This document shows positions 47,613 to 59,100 of a stretch of 64,000 bases of DNA, piece after piece. The notes beneath the pieces are model-generated. The model searched no databases. It saw only the letters and a list, made by a program, of their open reading frames with translations, and was not told where the DNA came from. The position numbers and the translations under genes were made by a program. The DNA is from Caprella mutica. Its lineage: Eukaryota; Arthropoda; Malacostraca; Amphipoda; Caprellidae. Location: the NCBI GenBank assembly GCA_947561585.1, contig CANNZV010002604.1, positions 1 through 64,000 of the forward strand, given 5' to 3'. The stretch's first letter is position 1, and every line of letters begins with the position of its first letter.

Positions 47613-47859
47613 ATACTGACCACCTGTGTCTATAATCTGTAACTATTATTATCCTATTCTTTATTTACATTACTGTGAGTGTTACTTTTAGCTTGATGGC
47701 GCCACATAGTTAACAATATTCTTTAATTTTCGAACAAAAATTTAAAATCATATTCATTAGGTAAACAAAATGATAGAACACCTAAAGGTATATAACAAAT
47801 AAATTAGGGTGTTTGTACAACCTCCCACCAGATGTAAAAAGCTGGAAGTGCATATATTG

Positions 47860-48080
47860 CCTTCCTTTCAGTTTCAAATGCATATGCCTTTTTTTAAATG
47901 CATTATCTTTAAGTGCATATGTTTTATCTGCAAAACATATGCGTTTCCTAAAATGCATATGCGTTTTCTCAAATGCATATGCGTTTTCTCAAATGCATAT
48001 GCGTTTTCTCAAAAAGCATAAAACCTGTTGCATATGCAGTATATTTCCCAGTGCATATACTGCATATATGCAAATGCATA
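47860..48080. repeat. 20-bp GCATATGCGTTTTCTCAAAT tandem
   Basis: Three to four exact 20-bp units at 47955-48015, flanked by looser repeats of TGCATATG and AAATGCAT. GCATATGC is palindromic. Overlapping short frames have no meaning. Confidence 0.85.
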
Positions 48081-48827
48081 ATGTCACAACCCTAGTCATG
48101 ATCATGCTGTTTTAAAATAGGATTTTTATTATTCTTTCCAATTGATTTTTTTGAAAACATATTCCCTTCTTATTGCTTGCCCAAGTTTGACAACTTTCGA
48201 CATTTCATCTTGAAAAATTTGCACACCGCTACTGCACGTCATTGTTAGTTGAGTGTTTATGTTGTTAACTTCAAACATGCCCAAAGTGAAGTAACCAGAA
48301 ACCGTTCGTGTCAGAAATTTAATTGAGGAGTTATGAAGTGATATGCTGTGTTTTGATGGAGGTGTTTTCAAGTATAAACCAGGCAACGTTAAATTGAATT
48401 GTGTACGTAGGTCAAACATTGTGTGCCATTTTCAAAATGCTAAACATACGCGCAATGTATCTAGTCAGAAGCAAGAAGAAGAAAAAGATGTAAACAATAA
48501 TGACACCCAACCGAAGTCTCAATTCCATTATGATCTCTGCCATACTGGGCATGTTGTTCCACATTAATCAACAATTCGGAAAAACTACGTTGATTAGAAC
48601 TACAACATAAAATGGCGAAGATCAGAGAAATAATTGGACATAATAAAATAAGGTTGAGTGTGGATGAAACTACTGATGGAAAAGGGAGAACATTGCGAAT
48701 GCAATAGTAGGGACGTTAGAGGTAGAAAAAAAGTCGAACATATTTTTACTCAACTCTCAACAACTGAAAAAAACCAACATCACCACAGTTGCTCAATTCA
48801 TTGCCACATTACTCTCTCTGCTCTGAC

Positions 48828-49924
48828 CAAGGTATATTGACTTACAAGGTATGCTACGCCTTGATACAAATTTTAGACTCTTCTACGCACATACGAACAC
48901 AGCCGTGTGCCCAAGGTATATTAACTACTAGGTAGAGTATTGCGCAGGTTCATATCAGGATGATTACAGTTTTGTTGTGAAAGACGCTGGCTGGTGTGCG
49001 GCCGTGTGCCCCATGATAATTATTTTTACATAGAAACAAGGTTTGTTATTCATTCTTTTTAGAATAAAATGCCTTTCAAATTGTTTTTTTGGACTAAACT
49101 GGCTGTATTCAGCATTGTGAAAACTTTTCATGTATTTTTTAGTAAGGTTTAATAGGGAAAAACGTAATGTTTTTCTTCAAAGTACGTTTATGTAAGAGCT
49201 GTCGATCCTGTCTCTTCTTATCCTGTCTATTTCTTCCTAATTCCTACATTTTCAGAAAACCTAAATAATTTAATCAGAACAATTACACTTTATTCATTGC
49301 ATCCGCACACAGCACAACAACCACGGCAAAAATTCTTATATACAAATAACTAATTAAGTCGCTGTATTTATTATTGCAGGGGCACACGGCCGTGTGTTCG
49401 TATGTGCGTATTTGTTTATGCGCAGAGGAGTCTAAAATTCGTATCAAGGCGTAGCATACCTTGTTAAGTTAATGTACCTTGCGTGTGCCCCTGCAATATT
49501 AGATACAGCGACTTAATTAGTTATTTTTATATAAGAATTTTTGGCATGGTTTCTTGTGCTGTGTACGGATGCGATGAAAAACGTGTTATTGATCTAATAG
49601 CAATTAGGAAGAAATGGACAGGATAAGAATAGATAGGATCGACAGCTCTTACATAGGCCGACTTTGAAGAAAAACAACACGTTTTTCCATATTAAACTTT
49701 GCTCAAAAATATATATGAAAAGTGTTCACAATGCTGAATACAGCCAGTTTAGTTCTAAAACTTCAAGTTGAAGCATTTTATTCTAAAAAGAATGAATAAC
49801 ATACCTTGTTTCTATGTAAAAATAATTATAATGGGGCACACCAGCCAGCGTCTTTCACAACAAAATTGTAATCATCTTGATATGAACCTGCGCAATACGC
49901 TACTTAGTAAGTTAATATACCTTG
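48828..49924. mobile_element. hAT-type MITE J, copy 2 (large inverted arms)
   Basis: 1,097 bp with ends CAAGGTATATTGACTTAC and GTAAGTTAATATACCTTG. Flanks GCTCTGAC and GCTCTGGC match at 7 of 8 bases, a hAT-like 8-bp duplication. Long inverted arms (about 48905-49265 and 49585-49920) share AGAGCTGTCGATCCTGTCTC-like and CGCAGGTTCATATCA-like blocks, so most of the element can fold into a hairpin. Related to copy 1 at 17561. It interrupts the hAT/CGGBP1-like relic. Confidence 0.85.
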
Positions 49925-49952
49925 GCTCTGGCCAAGTGGGATTAAATTTAAC

Positions 49953-50259
49953 TTGTGTAGGTCATAAGCTCCCCCCCCACCCCCCGCTCTTTAATCCCTA
50001 TTTACCTATATCATTTAATCCTTATTGACACTTTTGTAGTTCATTACTGGTTAAACATAATATACATGTATATAGGGGGGCGTGCCGCCCCCCGAAACCC
50101 CCTGCCAGGTCATTAAACAGTCATGAAGAGTGCAGTACAACAAACTAGCGGATACAACAAACTCCATTAGCAACTCTCAGTTATTTCTATTTGTTTAACT
50201 AGGTAAATAAGGATTAGAAAAACATGGGCTCTTGACCGGAGGGCTCTTGATCGTACCCC
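49953..50259 (-). mobile_element. element L: family A core with different termini, 9-bp target duplication
   Basis: Perfect AAATTTAAC duplication (49944-49952 and 50260-50268). The core (about 50029-50170) matches family A: ACACTTTTGTAG, the GC hairpin GGGGGGCGTGCCGCCCCCC, CTGCCAGGTCATTAAACA, CTAGCGGATACAACAAACT. The ends do not match. Instead of GTCCGAC words there are GGGCTCTTGACCGGA / GGGCTCTTGATCG words at the right (50227-50252) and TAATCC(C/T)TATT words inside both ends. The inverted right end starts GGGG. Length 307 bp, non-coding. Confidence 0.85.
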
Positions 50260-50559
50260 AAATTTAACAACGTTGCCCTGTTGGTAACAGACGCAGCAGC
50301 ATACATGAAGAAGTACGCATCTTCTCTTCAAGTTATATATCCAAATATGATAATTTAACTTGTTTGTTCATGGTTTGCACATGATTGCTGAGGCGGTGAG
50401 AGAACAGTTTCCAGATGTGGATAAACTAATTTCGAATGGCAAGAAGATATTCTTGAAAGCTCTAACCCGATGTGAGCTATTTTGTGACAGTGCTCCTGAT
50501 GTGCCTCTTAAACCACAACCAGTGCTGACGAGATGGGGAACTTGGCTTCTGCAGCCTTA

Positions 50560-51211
50560 GGGCCCCCGCACACGAGCGTTCCATCGCCGCAACGTCAAAT
50601 GATCGCAGCCGCATGGCCAGGGCACACGAGTGTGTGCCGAAATGGAAAATTAACCCAGATGCATAGAGAGTGACATGTAGCATGTACCAGTCACACTATA
50701 CCTAACTAGTCACACTATACCTTAAGAGATAGAAATTTTAAAGTAATTGTTATTGTACGTATAACGGTTACCAATACATATCGGTGCACATTCATTCAAA
50801 AGTTTATTTAAACTTCATAAGGGCTTGATCGATAAAGAAATACCTGAATTAATTCTGATTCTCGTTTTATTATTTCTGTTAAATAACTCAGACTTAAAAT
50901 GTAGGGACAAAAGTTTCTTTCTTTTATGTTTAATAAAACTGTTTCAATCTCTACTATTTAATTACAATTACCATTGAAAGATGCGACAACAAACCGTCCG
51001 TGTGCGCACCCACACGTAGATTATATAGAATTGACTGGTAATGCGGCAGTCACCATCAGTCAAGGGAACGCATTACCCTGCGTCAAGAATTATCCATCTC
51101 TCTGCCGGACGGCAAAGAACGCTCTTGTGCCCACATATACCCGAGAGGTAATGCTATTTTAGAGTCATGCGTCATTCTCCGGACAGCGAAGAACACTCGT
51201 GTGCGGGGCCC
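50560..51211. mobile_element. Harbinger-like MITE I
   Basis: 652 bp with ends GGGCCCCCGCACACGAGCG and CACTCGTGTGCGGGGCCC, flanked by TTA on both sides (50557-50559 and 51212-51214). A 3-bp TWA target with GC-rich TIR starting GGG fits PIF/Harbinger. Interior subterminal CGTGTGCGCACCCACACG and similar motifs occur near 50998. Non-coding. Confidence 0.8.
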
Positions 51212-51933
51212 TTATACTATGCGACACATTTCGACGGTGCGCGGAAGATTCCACTGCTGAATATTCCACTGGGAAAATTCCACTGCGGAAAGTTCCACTG
51301 AGGATAATTCCACTACGGAATATTCCACTGGGAAAATTCCACTAAACCAATAAAATTCTATATTAAATTGTACTGTATTTATTATTTTTTATATCATAAA
51401 TCGTAATTATATTGTAATTATTGTAATTTGTATTGATTTGCAATTGTATTCATTCGTTAATTGTTTTTATTTGTAATTGTATTTATACTTGTAATTGTAT
51501 TTATTTGTAATTTTATGTATTTGTAATTATTGTATTTATTTGTAATAATTGTATTTATCTGCAATAATTGTATTTATTTGTAATAATTGTATTTATTCGT
51601 AATTGTTGTATTTATTTGTAATTGTATGTATTTGTAATTGTTGTATATATTTGTAATTGTTGCATTACTTTGTAATTTTTGCATTTATTTGTAATTATTG
51701 TATTTATTTGTAATTGTATTTAAAAGGAAGATACTGTTAAACCGAATTGGCCAAATGACAGTCCAAAATATATTTTTATAAATCATTTCACGTGAATAGG
51801 TGATAGATACTGTTCCTGTAGCTTGATAGCTAGGAAACGTTAACTACATTCAAGGAAATATCTTGGTCTGTTCACTGTTAATCTAAGAGTGTGTAGGATA
51901 GTGTCTTGTGCTAATGTTTTTTCTTAACCGATA

Positions 51934-53174
51934 TATTAACAATAGAAAGATTGTTAATACGCTGAACTTGTATCTTTACTTAATCTTTCAATTTCTATAA
52001 TTTGATAATCATTTAATCAGACATAATCTTTTTAATCTTGTACACTGTTCATTAGAAGGAAATGCTATTTAAATTTATGGTCATGTTATTCTCGCTAGGA
52101 GCTCGAAAATAATTATAAACGAATAGCTTTGATGTAAGCCGCTAATATAACTTGTAACTTCAGAACATAACTTTATAACTTGTAACCCAGAGCTATAACT
52201 TGTAACTCAGAATATAACTTTATAATTTGTACTAAGTTATATAACTTCATGAACTTTGTAAATCAGTTATACAACTTAGAATATTGAGTTCTTTTTCTAT
52301 AGATAGAATTGAAATTAATACTTAATTAATTTAAAAGGAATTAAGTAAGTATTTCAATTATCCTAATTGAAATACTTAATTAATAGTTAGGAACTTGTAA
52401 CATTTCTGATCATGTATAGGTTAAACAGGACTCTGAAATAGTATGCTTAAATTTGGATGTTTATTAGTAAATCAGGTTTCACTAAAATGAACTATTAGTA
52501 AATCTGATCGATCTATATGTTAATCGTATAGAAAGCCATTACCACTAGCGTGTTAAATTTGAATAATGCATTGTGTGTTATTTCTATCTGCAGTGAGTAG
52601 AAAAACATCTTTGAAAAGTACTATCAGTACCTTAACAGAAGTTTATTCACTCACTGGAAGGTTGGACTCTCCAGTTCATCCTTTAAATACCATTGGCACC
52701 TAACTAAAGTGTTCATAGTTCGCGATGGTCTCTTGAAGACTGGTTGGTCGGACCAAGTCCGGTCGGACTTGTCCATCCACGGGTTTCGTGAGTTGGCAAC
52801 TCAAACCCTTGTTTATTTTAAACCCTTAAGTTTACTCAACCGCTAGTTTATTTAAAACTTGTGTTGTGTTATTTGAAGACTTGTGCGTAAGTCTTAGAAC
52901 TCTGTACTATTCGAACTTTAATATAAGTACACCCATTTAAAACTTCCTTGTGTTTAATTTACTTCCTAAAAACTTTTACCGTTTAGTCATTTGTCAGTTT
53001 AATAGAATTCAATCAATTACCTCCAAGTCTCTTCAAGTTAAGATAATACAAATAATTGTTAAAGAACCCGGAGACTTAATTTGCTCTATGGGATAAGTTT
53101 ATTAACAAGCCTCATCTACTTAGAAAATATGTGATAATTTACTATCAATCCCATAGGAAAAGGGCAATTTAATA
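51934..53174 (+). repeat. 5' LTR of LARD-like element
   Basis: 1,241 bp, starting TATTAACAATAGAAAG and ending GGGCAATTTAATA, the same length as the 3' LTR. I count about four mismatches between the two LTRs, roughly 0.3 percent. The target duplication is CGATA (51929-51933 and 63167-63171; the boundary is ambiguous by one base). Termini are TATTA...TAATA rather than TG...CA. A TAATATAAG at about 52920 could be a promoter TATA element. A TATAACTTGTAACCCAGA-type repeat lies at 52140-52250. Confidence 0.93.
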
Positions 53175-53175
53175 T

Positions 53176-53193
53176 TGGCATCTTCAAACTGTC
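53176..53193 (+). other. candidate primer-binding site
   Basis: TGGCATCTTCAAACTGTC starts one base after the 5' LTR. TGG complements the CCA tail of a tRNA, as in most LTR elements. I cannot say which tRNA it matches. Confidence 0.55.
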
Positions 53194-56100
53194 TTGAAGA
53201 AAAGAGGGAGGAAAAAGGAGGTTAGAATCTATTAACGAAAAGAACTGACTTAATATAAATGGTTTAAAGATTTTTAGAGAAGTAAAAGGAAAGTTGGAAA
53301 GACAGTGTCAGTGATAAAGAGGGTACAAAACCAGAACTATGAAACCCTAGTGTTATACAGTGTTAATCACTAGGTAAGCATTGAATGTAATGCGAGTGAA
53401 CTAGCCAATCACACTCCTTCCGATAAAAGGACATTACGGGAGCAACTCTACAATGCCGATGGGAGAACACACCCTTTCAACTCACATACGGAAGTCCTGC
53501 AGCACTTCATAAAAAAAGAAGGAAAAGCAACAGAAAAGATTCACATGACATGTGAAAAGTATTCTAATAACTAATAACATTTTCAAGAAATACCGATGTA
53601 AAGTATTTCAGTGTTATACCAGTGTGAAAAATAACACTAGTGTTAAAGTGCTACAACCACTCCTTGTGCTAAAGAAGAAGGAGGCAACGTAAAAATTCGT
53701 TAGTTACGCTAGTTAACGCGCTGTTACCTGCGTACTATCAGCTCTTCGGGTACTAGTGGCAAGAAAAACTGGTACGGCGACAAAGCTACTTTTGTCGTGA
53801 TAAACTCACTCTTAAATAAAAAACGAATTAAAGTAAATTAAATCGTCTCATCACTTTCGGAGTAAGTGACTGAAATTACTTTAACTGAGTGACGAGTTAT
53901 TTTCTTCTTCATCAAATAAAGTTGGGAGCCCTACTCCATATACTGAATAATAGTATAATAATGACATCGCGACAGAAACTCACTTTTACCTGGCGGTAAT
54001 CACCCAAGGGATTACGATGGAAAAGGCAGAAAAAACGAGGACTTTAACACTGACAGGAAAACAGCGAATCGCAGCAGATCCAAAGCTGAGAAGAGGACAA
54101 GAAACAGCGTACAGCTGTTGACCTGCAACAGGACAACGGGAGAATAGAAGAAATCGAATGACTCCAGAGAAATGGATCAGCAGATGACAAGAGGCAGCTC
54201 TACTATTCCCGTAAACAGAGAGGCAAAACAAGGCAAACTACTAGGTGATGCTATTTAACTATTTAACCTAAAGTTAATATACTGTAATGAATTTTGTGTC
54301 TGGAATATAATAATGTCTACTTATATTTTTGTATTGTGAATTTTTATATTGTCTTTATTAATCTTTACTAATTATTAATCTTTACAGTGTATATTGAAAG
54401 GTTTTGTTAGATAAGGTAGTATGTAATAAAGAATGGCTTTACCAAAATACGACACAAATAGTTACAACCTGCCGCAAAGGTTCCTAGTAATATAAAGTGT
54501 AGTTATGACACTACATTCCTGGGGGAATGATAGATTTATATCATAGTCTCAAATAGTGGAGTAAAAAGTAGTGTCAAAGACCAGTAGCCTCAAATAGCGC
54601 AGTTAGTAAAAAGTAAGATGATATGACAATTTTAGTCAATGTGTATCATTTAAAGGTAATAAACTTTTAACAGATATAATTGAATCTGGGAATATATTAA
54701 TTGCACAGAATATTTTAGATGTGTCGGGATAGTGAAAACTATTTACATTTTGACAGGCTAATAATACCATGTATTTCAGTACTTTTATAATCATCTGACT
54801 GAGAACGACATTTAAATCTAATTTATTTTGCATAATTATTCTATAAGTAAAATCATTGAAAACTAATGGAACGTATGTTTCAGAAAGTGAAAGTTGTATA
54901 AATGTGCGAAGATTGCAAATACTCGTGGAAAGCACGTTATATAACAAAATAACTGTTGTTGTCCTATAAAAGGCGAAGTATAATTATAATAAATAATTAT
55001 AAAGGAATTCAGAAAATCGTATATAAGAATTTCGAAGAAGCTTAGAGAGAAAGTTCAAATGATGAGAACGAACTTAAAATACTATTTTGAAAGTATGAAT
55101 TTTTAAAGTATTAAGTAAAAAACATTAGAACAATGTTTAAATGAGCTAATATACATAGTTGCAAATATATTAGTAGTAACCTGTGTACTCATAAATAGAG
55201 ATACAGATGGAATATGTAACTGTATATTCACCGATAAGGAGAATAAAAATATTCCAAGTTGATGATATTAAATGGGTCTTATAACCTGTGAATTTGTCAT
55301 GTAAATAACCAAAGGTGAATTTGGTAAAGTAACGATATACCTATTTATGTGAACTAAGTATTTTCCATATTTTTAGTACTGGAATGGAAGTAATTAACCC
55401 ATTCTCGTATTTCATTAATTTTGCATATTTTAATGAAATGATATTTATTGTTTGTGGCTTAAAAAGCAATAACGTCGATAAAAATCTTTGGAAATTATAA
55501 ATTACGCTGTTTTATTTAGTAGGTAATATCAAGAGAAAGTGATATCGAGAGAAGTTGATATCATAAAAAACGGTTATATCATACAGAAATATACCGAAAG
55601 TACAGTCACGGATGTGAATATCTGACTATAGGGTCAAAACATCCTTTAAGTCAGTGAAAGTCAAATGAGTTGTCATATTATAAAATATAGACGAGGTTTC
55701 AGGTAAAACCGTAAATACCTAAGATACAACATTGAGTTGTGATATTATAAGATATAAAAAGGGTTTCAGGTAAAACCGTAAATACCTAAGATACAACATT
55801 GAGTTGTGATATTATAAGATATAAAAAGGGTTTCAGGTAAAACCGTAAATACCTAAGATACAACATTGAGTTGTGATATTATAAAATATAAAAAAGGGTT
55901 TCAGGTAAAACCGCAAATACCTAAGATGTGCACGTATTGTACATATATGACAAAATCATACCTAATTTCAGGGATGAAGTCAATTGATAATTATGATGTA
56001 TGCCTATTCAAATAGTAATAATCGCAGTGTTTGAAAAAAGAACCTGTCAATCGTTTCAGTGATTTAAGACAATCAAGTCAGATAATGAGTTAACGTAAAT

Positions 56101-59100
56101 AAGATATAACGTAAATATTAAACTCAGAGGTATGACTCAGTATAAAAAGAGTGAAACATTTTAAAGGATTGACAAGGAATGATATAGATATATATATATA
56201 TCTTGAATATTTGAATGACTATTTTGATATTAATATTGTATATTAAATATTTTTGAAGAGATTTAAAGTTACCTAGAGGTTAATACTTCTTAACCATAGT
56301 TAATGGAATATCGGGTAATAAGTGGTAACTAGAGGGGAAAAGTAGGTTTGATACTAAATAATCAATATGTGATCTAGTTTCAAACTATATTCCTGTAATA
56401 ATTAAAAGTAAGAAATAATTGATTTGATTAGAGGTTATTGTTTAACGTAATTAAATAATTATATGCTTTAACGTAAAATCTCCAGTAACTCAATAATGAA
56501 CGAAACAACGATATAAGAAAGATTCAACGCAGTTTCCGTATATTGAGTATATATTGAGTATAAATAATTAACTGTTAAATAAGAAGTTGTTGTAATTATT
56601 CCAGTGACGAATAATAACTTAAAATAATCACATAGGTGATTAGTTCATATGAACGAAATAATCGTATAAAAAACGATATGAATTCAGACAATTGTATTTG
56701 TCAGACGATAATTCTGAGAAAGAAAATACTATAAGAGCAAAGATTTGCTGAATTTTATAATTAAATTGTAAGACTTGATTTGAATAGTGAATTAAATGCA
56801 AGCAATCGAACATAAATGTATAAGAGATAAAACAATTATCGTAAGACTATTTTTCTATTAATAAAGTATAAAATATAGCAAACGTTATATATATATTAAT
56901 ATAACTTAACGTAAAAATAACTTAACGTAAAAATATAACGCAACTTGATTTTATAATACTTGACTAGTAAAAAGTCAAGACTAAACGTAATCTTGAAGGA
57001 AGCGATGTAAATTCTCAAGTGGGAAGTTTTTGTCAACAGAGCTATTAAAATTTGTCACGCATTGAAGGTGGTACAGTCAGTAACACTATAGTTGACTATA
57101 GCAAGGATATAATATGAATAAAATAATGAGTATTATATGGAAAATAAAACATCTAGGAATTAATGTGATTATTCCAGTAGGTTACTCAGAAATAATAATT
57201 AATTATTTAATTAATTATTTGATAAAATAAATGAGTTTGAAAGAGAGCTCTTGATGATTCCTTTTAATGATAATTGTAATGTTTGATAAATAAATGAGTT
57301 ACAGGTTCTTCGTCGAAATAAAATCATGGAATTAATGTCATGAAATAAGTGTAATATCATAATTTAATAATATGATAAATTTGAGGAACTGAAGTAATAT
57401 AAGTTATTACTTGTGTGGGAATTAGAACCTGTAAGAACAATGTATGAATAAGAATTAATAGTTATTTATAATTAAATGACATGCAGTAAATCAATCTACT
57501 GTTCTCTATGAACTGTATTGTTATACAATCCAAGATGTAGCAGGAACTAATATTTGAAACACCATAACAAATGGAGAGTTTAACGAATGATTTGAATGAT
57601 AACAAGATACGAAGCAAATATTTCAATTAATATTATTTCACATTTAATTTGAATTCTTTTATTTATAATAGAAGTGTAATATTTTATGTTGAATTTTTGA
57701 TTTTCAAGATGATAAATAAAAATGTTTGTACTTGTTAATTAAAATAAAGATACTGAATTCTTGATATATAAATTTAGAAATGAATTCTAAATAAATAGTC
57801 GAATATTATTGAATGTATAATGAATAATGAAAACATGCAATATAATATTCATGTACTTAAATCCTAATGTTTATGTACAATGATATATAAAATAATTGCT
57901 GAAAAAGATAGTTCGTTAAAACTTTTATATATGATAATATATAAATATATAACCATTCTGTTATGAAGGAAATGTTTGAATCAATCTTAAGGGGAACATT
58001 CTATTTATTCCTCTCAGAATGAAGAATAAAATAGACCCTAAAGAATTTCCAAACATAAGTTAGGCGAACATTCTATTTATTCCTCTCAGAATGAAGAATA
58101 AAATAGACCCTAAAGAATTTCCAAACATAAGTTAGGCGAACATTCTATTTATTCCTCTCAGAACGAAGAATAAAATAGACTCTAAGAATTTCAGAATAAT
58201 CTCAGGGGAACATTCTATTTATTCCTCTCAGAGTGAAGAATAAAATTAGACCCCAAAAAGATTACAATAATGAATTGAAGTGTAATTAAGTGTGATTATA
58301 CATGGAATTGTGAGATAAATATATTAGAAAGTTATAAATTAAGATGTATAATAATTTATACGTTGGTATTTGAAAAAGGGGGATATTCCTAATACATAAA
58401 GAATATTCATTCTAAACTGTAAGGGTAAATATTACTAAGAGAAAACAGTAATTGCAGATTCAAAGGTCAACCAGAGTACAGAAAATACCCTGAGAAGAAA
58501 ATCTTCTTCTAAAGAAAAATTTCAAGGGGGAACCGTAATATTTCCAGATTTATAAAAGAATGAATGTAGTTGATTTTACATGAGTATAAAAAGGATTAAA
58601 ATGAAATCGTAAATAATAAAAGCGATCGAATAGAACGGATTTATTTCATAAAAATAAATGTAACGAGAATTGTAAAATACGTTCATGTTACGTATATGAA
58701 TTTATTAATTAAACTCAGTATAGCAGTTTAAATGTAATTAAAAAGTTTGAGTTTAAAAGGGACAGTTATATAATTTAATAAATAATGTATGGATTCAAAT
58801 AAAGAAAACGTTTGAAAAGTTTAATGATACTGAAATAAGAGTAAAAGGCTCTTTAGTGATAAATGGGAATTACGAAAATATTTTTGAGTATTGAGTTTAA
58901 TGATAACAAGAATCTTGATGATATTTAAATTATTACTTGAAAAAGTAAATGAATACATTAAACTTGAGTTAAAGCAAATGAAAAAATTAATGAGATTTAA
59001 TTCTGTACGAGAATTTATGATTATAAAAGGAACATAACGAAATATAATTAATAGCTAAAAAACGACATAGTTTGTGTTCAATTAATTTCTTTCAATGGTT

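Larger units (their letters stand above)
48277..51235 (+). pseudogene. hAT-derived CGGBP1-like / ZBED transposase relic split by three insertions
   Basis: One decayed gene in four pieces. Piece 1 (48277-48827) starts MPKVK and shows NLIEEL, VCHFQNAKHTRN, SQFHYDLCHTG and, in another frame, VSVDETTDGKGRT, the catalytic-region motif of this family. Piece 2 (49925-49952) follows J2. Piece 3 (50260-50559) follows L and reads NVALLVTDAAAYMKKYASSL, then VHGLHMIAEAVREQFPDVDK and QPVLTRWGTWL. Piece 4 (51212-51235) follows MITE I and reads YYATHFD. Each insertion carries its own target duplication, and removing one copy of each restores continuity. The relic stops at element B2. Several frameshifts and stops make it non-functional. 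Confidence 0.85.

Noticed and set aside
51236..51345. Helitron end for element B
   Set aside because: No TC start, CTRR end or hairpin near the end was seen. Only the word array and homology to copy 1 are supported.
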